From the NCBI GenBank assembly GCA_030630685.1, contig DAOVMN010000025.1, forward strand, positions 1 to 12,241: a DNA stretch of 12,241 nucleotides, read 5' to 3'. Positions 8,215-12,241 of the stretch are shown in pieces. The notes below the pieces were generated by a model, which searched no databases, had not been told where the DNA came from, and worked only from the letters and a program-made list of their open reading frames with translations. The DNA comes from Thermoplasmata archaeon (GTDB lineage: Archaea; Thermoplasmatota; DAOVMN01). The first letter of the stretch is position 1. Each line of letters starts with the position of its first letter. Position numbers and translations under genes: made by a program.

Positions 8215-8273
8215 TCTATCACTCCATTGGTCGTAGATAAGTAACCTATTCCGTTTGGCCATGGTATGTTCTG

Positions 8274-8281
8274 GTTTAAAA
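8274..8281 (-). promoter_or_regulatory. TATA box for the MscS channel gene
   Basis: The minus strand reads TTTTAAAC, centred near 8277. A start about 26 bases on, near 8251, gives a 37-base leader ahead of ATG 8214 and excludes the upstream ATG at 8262. Confidence 0.5.
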
Positions 8282-8306
8282 CAACCAGTTCAGTCTGATT
8301 CGAAAA

Positions 8307-8329
8307 ATCAAGACTTCGGGTATCTTGAT
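8307..8329. repeat. Inverted repeat at the edge of the tandem repeats
   Basis: ATCAAGA (8307-8313) pairs with TCTTGAT (8323-8329) across a 9-base loop. The right arm is the first seven bases of the first 21-bp repeat, so the two elements share sequence. It could be an operator arm or cruciform for the MscS promoter 30 bases away. Confidence 0.5.
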
Positions 8330-8406
8330 CCACAATCTATGTGTCTTGATCCACAATCTATGTGTCTTGATTCACAATCTATGTGTCTTGATCCACAATC
8401 TATTAG
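8323..8406 (+). repeat. Four 21-bp tandem repeats in a divergent promoter region
   Basis: The units start at 8323, 8344, 8365 and 8386. The unit is TCTTGATCCACAATCTATG plus TG. Copies 1 and 2 are identical, copy 3 has one C-to-T change, and copy 4 differs only in its last three bases. A period of 21 bases is two helical turns, so proteins bound to each copy would lie on one face. The array ends 4 bases before the TATA box at 8410-8417. Function is not known; either a regulator-binding array or a slippage-derived minisatellite is possible. Confidence 0.9.
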
Positions 8407-8409
8407 AGA

Positions 8410-8417
8410 TATAAATA
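8410..8417 (+). promoter_or_regulatory. TATA box for the TMEM175-like/methyltransferase pair
   Basis: TATAAATA lies directly after the 21-bp repeats. It predicts a transcript start near 8440 and a leader of about 40 bases before the TTG at 8481. Confidence 0.55.
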
Positions 8418-8480
8418 GATTTTCCAATTACCGTGTTATTTCTTGTCTTTAAAGATGGGCAATCTGCACCGTTGATGTGA

Positions 8481-9047
8481 TTGCCTCTGTGGAAGCGCTC
8501 CGATAGTGGATTTGTCTGGCTGAACATCGTGTTTCTGGGATTCGTTGAATTGGTACCTTACTGGACCTATGTATTCAACACCAATTTTGATGACCTTGTG
8601 GGAGTAAGGGTTTATGGTATATATATGCTCTTTACTGATCTATCCATTCTCCTGGAATGGCTTTATGCTGCACATGGATACCCTCTTGTTGACAGAGACA
8701 TCGACGAAGCCTTTGTTACAGATTTTAGCAAGGTGACCTTCATCGAATGCATCATTATGATCGTTGGGGTGGTGGGTTCGTATTTCAATGATTTGGCGGG
8801 GTTCATTTTCTTTGTGGGGGCTGCATGGTTCATCACCGCGAGTGTTTCGAGGATAGTCAGGAATTCATTGTTGACGATTACTCGGTGGTGCCCGAGGATT
8901 TCTGTGCTTCGGCCTGGGCAGACATCCGAAAAGATATATTGTCTGTTGCGATCGGGGGGACATGCCCGGGATCAGCCAGCGCGGTACTGTCGTCACCGGT
9001 TGCACGGATTGGTTCAGACCGGTTATCTTCAAGTTGGAGGGAATTGA
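8481..9047 (+). CDS. TMEM175/DUF1211-like membrane protein fragment, probably truncated
   Basis: TMEM175-type proteins are potassium-selective channels with six helices per repeat, the first carrying an FSD motif. This 188-residue reading begins at the equivalent of helix 3: SDSGFVWLNIVFLGFVELVP matches the family pattern of an Asn-containing helix ending in Pro. Three more helices follow at about 45-63, 86-104 and 105-121. Helices 1 and 2 and the FSD motif are absent, and the 70 bases between the TATA box and the start do not encode them in any frame. After about residue 128 the sequence becomes rich in Arg, Cys and His and looks non-coding. The first in-frame start after a stop at 8478 is TTG 8481, with a poor ribosome site. 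It ends 2 bases before the methyltransferase ATG. I judge it a decayed or 5'-deleted channel gene, though a transcribed short protein is possible. Confidence 0.55.
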   Translation: MPLWKRSDSGFVWLNIVFLGFVELVPYWTYVFNTNFDDLVGVRVYGIYMLFTDLSILLEWLYAAHGYPLVDRDIDEAFVTDFSKVTFIECIIMIVGVVGSYFNDLAGFIFFVGAAWFITASVSRIVRNSLLTITRWCPRISVLRPGQTSEKIYCLLRSGGHARDQPARYCRHRLHGLVQTGYLQVGGN

Positions 9048-9049
9048 GA

Positions 9050-9862
9050 ATGACTGATACAGAGGAATACCTGAAACGATTGATCGAGTCCGATCCCCTG
9101 CAGGAGCCGGTTACCTACTCGGCGATCCGGGCACTGGAGCTCCCCCCGGGTAGCCGGGGACTGGATGTGGGATGCGGATACGGTGCCCAGGTTTTACTAC
9201 TGGCAGAAGCCGTGGGACTCGCCGGGCACGTCACCGGTGTGGATATCTCACAGGAGTTTCTCGATTACGGAAGGGAACTTGCAAAGAAGTCTGGGGTCGC
9301 GGAACGGGTTACCCTTGTGGAAGGGGACATGAACAAACTTCCCTTCGATGATAATACCTTCGACTGGGCATGGAGTGCGTGCTGTGTGGGATACTTTCCT
9401 GGCGATCCAATACCGGCACTGAAGGAAATGGTACGGGTGGTGAAGCCCGGAGGCAGCGTGATCATCCTTGTCTGGTCCTCGGAGACTCTTCTTCCGGGGT
9501 ATCCTTTGCTTGAAGCCCGGCTGAGGGCGACCTCGGCGGGGATCGCACCATTTGTCAGGGGGATGAGACCGGAAGGGCACTTCCTGCGCATGCTGGGTCG
9601 ATTTCAGGAGATTGGGTTGGAGGAGCGGGAAGCCCGGACCTTTGTGGGAGATGTTCAGGCCCCGATATCCGATGACCTTCGGAAGGCATTGATCGGATTC
9701 TTCCAGATGCGCTGGCCAGGGGTAGAGGCGGAGATCTCAGGGGAGGACTGGGAACTACTTCAGCATCTCATTCGCCCTGAATCCCCGGACTTCATTCTGG
9801 ATAAGCCGGACTACTACGCGTTCTTCACCTATTCGATGTTCCGGGGGAAGGTGCCCGGGTGA
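9050..9862 (+). CDS. Class I SAM-dependent methyltransferase
   Basis: This 270-residue protein has a Rossmann-like methyltransferase core. Motif I is GLDVGCGYG (37-45), the acidic residue that binds SAM ribose is D65 in VTGVD, the next acidic pair is in VEGDM (90-94), followed by LPFDDNTFDWAW and the LKEMVRVVKPGGSVIILVW segment (124-142). This resembles the UbiE/Methyltransf_11 group. A C-terminal helical region of about 110 residues probably shapes the substrate site; the substrate (lipid, quinone-like or small molecule) cannot be told. The open frame reaches back to 8825, but ATG 9050 is clearly the start: GGAGG at 9036-9040 lies at the right distance and the homology begins there. It overlaps nothing and sits 2 bases after the TMEM175-like frame, suggesting translational coupling. 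Confidence 0.93.
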   Translation: MTDTEEYLKRLIESDPLQEPVTYSAIRALELPPGSRGLDVGCGYGAQVLLLAEAVGLAGHVTGVDISQEFLDYGRELAKKSGVAERVTLVEGDMNKLPFDDNTFDWAWSACCVGYFPGDPIPALKEMVRVVKPGGSVIILVWSSETLLPGYPLLEARLRATSAGIAPFVRGMRPEGHFLRMLGRFQEIGLEEREARTFVGDVQAPISDDLRKALIGFFQMRWPGVEAEISGEDWELLQHLIRPESPDFILDKPDYYAFFTYSMFRGKVPG

Positions 9863-9873
9863 TGTTTTTCATC
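9861..9873 (+). terminator. Possible terminator of the methyltransferase gene
   Basis: GATG-TTTTT-CATC immediately overlaps the stop codon. The T5 run is compatible with archaeal termination. The rest of the 105-base convergent gap (9863-9967) holds only a run of nine C (9958-9966). Confidence 0.3.
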
Positions 9874-9967
9874 CAGCTCACATTGAGAAGGGCGGCGAAG
9901 ATGAAACCGGGGATGCGCTGAGGTACGAATAGGTTTCCATTGGGGATGACAACAAGACCCCCCCCCA

Positions 9968-10487
9968 TCATCTTCTATTATTCAATTCACCCATTCTCAC
10001 CAATGTGACCAGCTCGATCCCGATCTCCCCCAATGCTTTCTTAGCACCCTCCTCCCTGTCCACAACCACCAGTGCCCGCTCCACAACCAATCCTGCTTCC
10101 CTCAATACCTTCACTGACCTGACAATCGAGCCCCCTTGTTGTGGCCACATCCTCAACTATGAGCACCCTCTCACCAGGAATATAATCGCCCTCGATCTGC
10201 CTTCCTGTACCATGTTCCCTTTCACCTTTCCTCAGGATGAGGTAGGGTTTATTGGTTTCGAGGGCAAGGGCCACCACGATCGGAACTGCGCCTAATTCCA
10301 TCCCTGCAAGGCGATCTTCCTTTCCCACAAGCACGGACATTTCCTCCGCTATCGTGCTGAGTATTGCCGGTTTTGTTGAGGCCTTCTTTACATCAACATA
10401 ATACGAACTCTTCCTTCCGGAAGTGAGGGTGAACTCCCCGAATTGTATAGCTCCCGAGGAAATGAGAAGTGATGCAAGCTCTCTCAT
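9968..10487 (-). CDS. pyrE: Orotate phosphoribosyltransferase, interrupted by an apparent one-base frameshift
   Basis: The enzyme joins orotate to PRPP to form OMP in pyrimidine synthesis. From ATG 10487 (2 bases after the upstream stop) the frame reads LTSGRKSSYYVDVKKA (21-36), the RKGEREHGTG loop (86-95) and the start of the PRPP motif, VLIVEDVATT (108-117). It then shifts at 10131-10137 (minus strand ACAACAAGGGGGC). Removing one base restores GGSIVRSVKVLREAG and carries on to the stop at 9968, giving 172 residues, the normal family length. Without correction the frame runs to 10041 with a meaningless tail. The other frame is intact, so either this is a sequencing error in the A/G run, a very recent mutation, or recoding. 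TTG 10499 is an alternative start overlapping the upstream gene. It is third in an operon with carS and the zinc protein. Confidence 0.9.
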
Positions 10488-10489
10488 CT

Positions 10490-10807
10490 CTACACCCAAT
10501 CAATCTTTGCTTCTTCAGTTATTGGTTTCTCGATTTTCTTGTATGTGACATAGGAGTTGGAACCTTCATTCTCGGATTGTCCGGGGATTTCCGGATTCTT
10601 CTTGTGATTCTTGACAGGGGCACACTCCACGCAAAGGCCCATGATATGTACAAAATGCTCTGAGCACACCCTCTTGCCGCATTTAACACAAACATGGGGC
10701 GCCCTGTTTGTGGCGCAGATCGCACAGAAGCCCTCCTCCCATTCACCATCATCTTTGGCCTCTGTCTGATCGCTATCTACATATTCATCAAGGGTTCTTT
10801 CTACCAT
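10490..10807 (-). CDS. Small zinc-binding protein with eight Cys/His ligands
   Basis: This 105-residue protein is not one I can name. An acidic N-terminus (1-26) is followed by a compact metal-binding block, C28-x2-C31-x8-C40-x2-C43-x4-C48-x2-H51-x7-C59-x2-C62, enough for two zinc ions in a B-box or RING-like cross-brace arrangement. The charged tail (66-105) has no predicted fold. There is no membrane segment. Its ATG (10807) overlaps the last codons of carS by 7 bases and its stop lies 2 bases before the pyrE ATG, so it is translated from the same message. Possible roles are protein or nucleic-acid binding; context alone does not tie it to lipid or pyrimidine synthesis. Confidence 0.8.
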   Translation of the reverse strand: MVERTLDEYVDSDQTEAKDDGEWEEGFCAICATNRAPHVCVKCGKRVCSEHFVHIMGLCVECAPVKNHKKNPEIPGQSENEGSNSYVTYKKIEKPITEEAKIDWV

Positions 10808-11370
10808 GGTACTTCCTTCTTTCCCATTTTGTATCCTATAATATTCACGGCCCGATGCAGGAACCAGGTCGCCAATAACATGCTGATGAGGGCGATGATG
10901 TGCAGCCCCTTAAAGAAATTATCGTAGAGCCAATGCCATTGGAATATCGCGAGGAAGAGGAAGCTCCCGATCACGAAGTCGTATTGGTCCAGGATAGGGG
11001 CCTTCACGCCCTTTGGGATATCAAGCCGCCGTTTAATAAAGCTCCCCAGAGAGTCACCGAAAAGGGAGCCGCAGGAGAGGCAGAGGAGCACGATGAGCAT
11101 CTGAAAAGCATTATCCCCAAAGGTCCCAAGGACATCGGTGTCAAATGGATAGAGTATCGCTATCTGGATCAGGCCGATAACAAACCCGGCAGAGATCCCT
11201 CCGAGGGTCCCTCTCCAGGTCTTTCCGTCCCCGAGGATACGCCTTCCGTCCCGCCATTTCTTCCCGAAATCCACGGGTTTTCCTCCTCCGAAGATGGCCG
11301 CGGCCGAGTTGGGCAGATAGGCGGGTACCATGAGCCAGAGGCCCTGGAGGGCGTAGAAGCCGGGATTCAT
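10801..11370 (-). CDS. carS: CDP-archaeol synthase (CDP-2,3-bis-O-geranylgeranyl-sn-glycerol synthase)
   Basis: The enzyme transfers CTP onto unsaturated archaetidic acid, making the activated precursor for archaeal polar lipids. The 189-residue product is the usual length for the family (DUF46). It has about five hydrophobic segments, the conserved LGDGKTWRG (46-54), SLFGDSLGSFIKRR (102-115) and the cytoplasmic loop with IPKG and LDQYDF (118-132); the Asp-rich loops are expected to bind Mg-CTP. It lies in the cytoplasmic membrane. It is the first gene of the carS-zinc protein-pyrE operon. ATG 11370 has no ribosome binding site, in keeping with a leaderless message from the TATA elements just upstream. 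Confidence 0.93.
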   Translation of the reverse strand: MNPGFYALQGLWLMVPAYLPNSAAAIFGGGKPVDFGKKWRDGRRILGDGKTWRGTLGGISAGFVIGLIQIAILYPFDTDVLGTFGDNAFQMLIVLLCLSCGSLFGDSLGSFIKRRLDIPKGVKAPILDQYDFVIGSFLFLAIFQWHWLYDNFFKGLHIIALISMLLATWFLHRAVNIIGYKMGKKEVPW

Positions 11371-11390
11371 GCACAGGGGATAACTTCAAG

Positions 11391-11406
11391 ATATTAAGGT
11401 TTTATC
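11391..11406 (-). promoter_or_regulatory. TATA region of the carS operon
   Basis: Two overlapping minus-strand candidates are seen: TTAATAT (11391-11397), which predicts transcription starting at the ATG itself, and GATAAAAC (near 11399-11406), predicting a leader of about 6 bases. Either gives a leaderless or nearly leaderless carS message. Confidence 0.5.
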
Positions 11407-11478
11407 GATAATTATTCGAAAAATAGGGACTATGCCATAAGTTAGCGAGTAAGGGATGAAAAAGAGTGCAGAAGACAT

Positions 11479-11757
11479 AGCATGAGCACCCGAAGGGTGT
11501 GAGTGCCGAATGAGGGCGGAGCCCTCGTCAAGGCATGAGGAACCGTCAGGTTCTGATTGCCGAATAGCCCGAAGGGCTGTTAAGGCATGAGCATTCTAAG
11601 AATGCGATTGCCGGCTAGCACGCAGTGCTGGCAAGGCATGAGGAACCGAAGGAATGAGGCGTGATGCACGAAGTGCTGAGCGCCGTTTGGGCCAAAGGCC
11701 CGATAAGGCATAAGCAACTGAAAGTTGTGAGTGCTGAGTCAAGGCCGCAGGGCTTGA
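11479..11757 (+). repeat. Array of alternating covarying hairpins (unrecognised element)
   Basis: The units repeat about every 52 bases. Type A hairpins have conserved outer sequence GGCA-TGAG ... TGAG/TGAT-TGCC around a variable stem: CACCC/GGGTG (11487-11499), GAACC/GGTTC (11540-11553), GCATTC/GAATGC (11591-11605), GCAC/GTGC (11666-11676) and CAACT/AGTTG (11715-11727). Type B hairpins lie between them: GAGGGC/GCCCTC (11512-11526), AGCCC/GGGCT (11566-11578), GCTAGCAC/GTGCTGGC (11614-11632), GGGCC/GGCCC (11689-11701) and TCAAGGCC/GGGCTTGA with one mismatch (11739-11757). Stem sequences differ but pairing is kept, which implies selection for structure. Loops are GAA, GCA or GGA closed by C-G in most cases. 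A degenerate type A start lies at 11635. No long open frame matches it. Whether it acts as RNA or single-stranded DNA is not shown. Confidence 0.85.
11635..11684 (+). repeat. Broken and neighbouring intact unit inside the hairpin array
   Basis: GGCATGAGGAACCGAAGG (11635-11652) starts as a type A unit, repeating the linker and first stem arm of the 11532 unit, but its return arm is replaced by AATGA. An intact type A unit, GGCG-TGAT-GCAC-GAA-GTGC-TGAG-CGCC, follows at 11658-11684 with its outer stem changed on both sides (GGCA/TGCC to GGCG/CGCC). The local spacing changes from about 52 to 23 bases, as expected from an unequal exchange. Confidence 0.6.
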
Positions 11758-11810
11758 TAAAGCGAATAAGAAAGTATCTGTAATTATCAAACCAGTTTCA
11801 CGTCTATCAA

Positions 11811-11837
11811 GGCATTATGAGGTCACGTATCCTCATA
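11811..11837. repeat. Isolated hairpin downstream of the array
   Basis: TATGAGG (11816-11822) pairs with CCTCATA (11831-11837) across an 8-base loop. It is preceded by TCAAGGCAT, the same leader that precedes type A units, so it may be a diverged outlying member. GGTCA (11821-11825) can alternatively pair with TGACC (11840-11844). Confidence 0.4.
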
Positions 11838-11893
11838 CATGACCCTCATCGGATCTCTGTGTTACGATAACCTCTCTGTTCTCGTCTGTGAGC

Positions 11894-11986
11894 AGGGGTC
11901 CGGAGCAACGGTTCGGGGAGGGTGGTGGTTGCGTGAGGGGGGTTGGGGATGGGAAGGGGAGCATGGTGGATGGGGGGAGACGGGGG
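11894..11986 (+). other. G-rich segment with G-quadruplex motif
   Basis: The plus strand is strongly G-skewed. Bases 11937-11959 read GGGGGG-TT-GGGG-AT-GGG-AA-GGGG, a canonical four-run quadruplex motif with 2-base loops. Further runs of five or six G are at 11972-11977 and 11982-11986. No gene is seen here. Confidence 0.6.
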
Positions 11987-11989
11987 ATC

Positions 11990-12241
11990 TGTGAAATGAC
12001 TGTTTCGGCTAAACAAAGGTAACTCTTAAATAGAGGTTATTTATTGCCATACCTAAAATGTTTGCTCAAACTATCGACAGTTGTATCATAAACTGAATTG
12101 TTAGCCTGTAATAAGAAGGTAGATTTGTTTGAGCGAAATCAGTTAACAATGGTAAAAATATGACGGAAAAAGATTATTATTCAGCGACCAGTGAATATAT
12201 CAGTAACTGAAGTTTTGCGTTTTACTATCCAGCATACCTCC
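11990..12241. other. AT-rich non-coding tail
   Basis: Composition drops abruptly to AT-rich after the G-rich segment. It contains a TATA-like TTAAATA (12026-12032) inside an imperfect inverted repeat (12020-12039), and inverted repeats GCTCAAAC/GTTTGAGC (12064-12071 and 12127-12134). Only very short reading frames exist (12 codons at 12058, 16 codons with the stop at 12160). I see no supported gene; it may be the leader region of a gene beyond the window. Confidence 0.4.

Noticed and set aside
8255..8452. 65-codon plus-strand frame with a 7-residue repeat
   Set aside because: The 21-bp repeats are a multiple of three, so any frame through them stays open; it also overlaps the MscS start region and the promoters.
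8825..9049. N-terminal extension of the methyltransferase frame
   Set aside because: GGAGG at 9036-9040 and the onset of family similarity fix the start at 9050; the extension is a shadow of the TMEM175-like reading.
9958..9966. Run of nine C between the methyltransferase gene and pyrE
   Set aside because: A homopolymer in a convergent gap with no gene; notable only as a site of possible sequencing length error.
11479..11757. Reading the hairpin array as a CRISPR
   Set aside because: There is no identical 23-37 base repeat, the variable pieces are palindromic 13-16 mers rather than unrelated spacers, and no cas genes are present.
11479..11757. Reading the hairpin array as integron attC sites
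   Set aside because: Units are contiguous with no gene cassettes between them, and no integrase gene is seen.
11596..11790. 64-codon minus-strand frame through the array
   Set aside because: It only reflects translation of the repeated linkers (recurring ALRASR) and has no other coding support.
12160..12207. Small plus-strand reading frame MTEKDYYSATSEYIS
   Set aside because: It has only 16 codons including the stop, no ribosome site and no similarity that I can recognise.

Overview
The window is archaeal and most likely from the Euryarchaeota, probably a member of the Thermoplasmatota. The evidence is an MCM replicative helicase, CDP-archaeol synthase (archaeal ether lipids), a tRNA-Glu gene without an encoded CCA, TATA boxes about 26 bases before likely leaderless or short-leader starts, and a surface protein with tandem Ig-like domains, a calcium-binding linker, one membrane anchor and a C-terminal cytoplasmic zinc ribbon. 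The phylum is an inference from gene style; the domain is secure.

Layout. 1-1790: 3' part of the surface protein (+). 1791-2077: intergenic region with a hairpin and the MCM promoter. 2078-5806: mcm (+), split in its Walker B motif by a 545-residue intein whose homing endonuclease looks decayed. 7095-5887 (-): two-gene operon of a winged-helix regulator and a CPBP-like membrane protein with altered catalytic residues. 7283-7209 (-): tRNA-Glu(CTC). 8214-7390 (-): MscS-type mechanosensitive channel. 8263-8480: divergent intergenic region with four 21-bp tandem repeats. 8481-9862 (+): a TMEM175-like fragment lacking its first membrane helices, coupled to a SAM-dependent methyltransferase. 11370-9968 (-): overlapping operon carS, a small double-zinc protein, and pyrE with an apparent one-base frameshift.

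11400-12241 has no convincing protein gene. About 280 bases (11479-11757) are an array of alternating hairpins: short linkers are conserved while stem sequences change from unit to unit and remain complementary. The loops are mostly C-GNA-G triloops and one hairpin class carries tandem G.A mismatches. This is the most unusual feature of the window; I do not recognise it as a named element. It is followed by a G-rich segment with a quadruplex motif and then an AT-rich tail.

The genes are mainly housekeeping (replication, membrane lipid and pyrimidine synthesis, osmotic protection, translation). Only the two minus-strand operons and the TMEM175-like/methyltransferase pair look cotranscribed.
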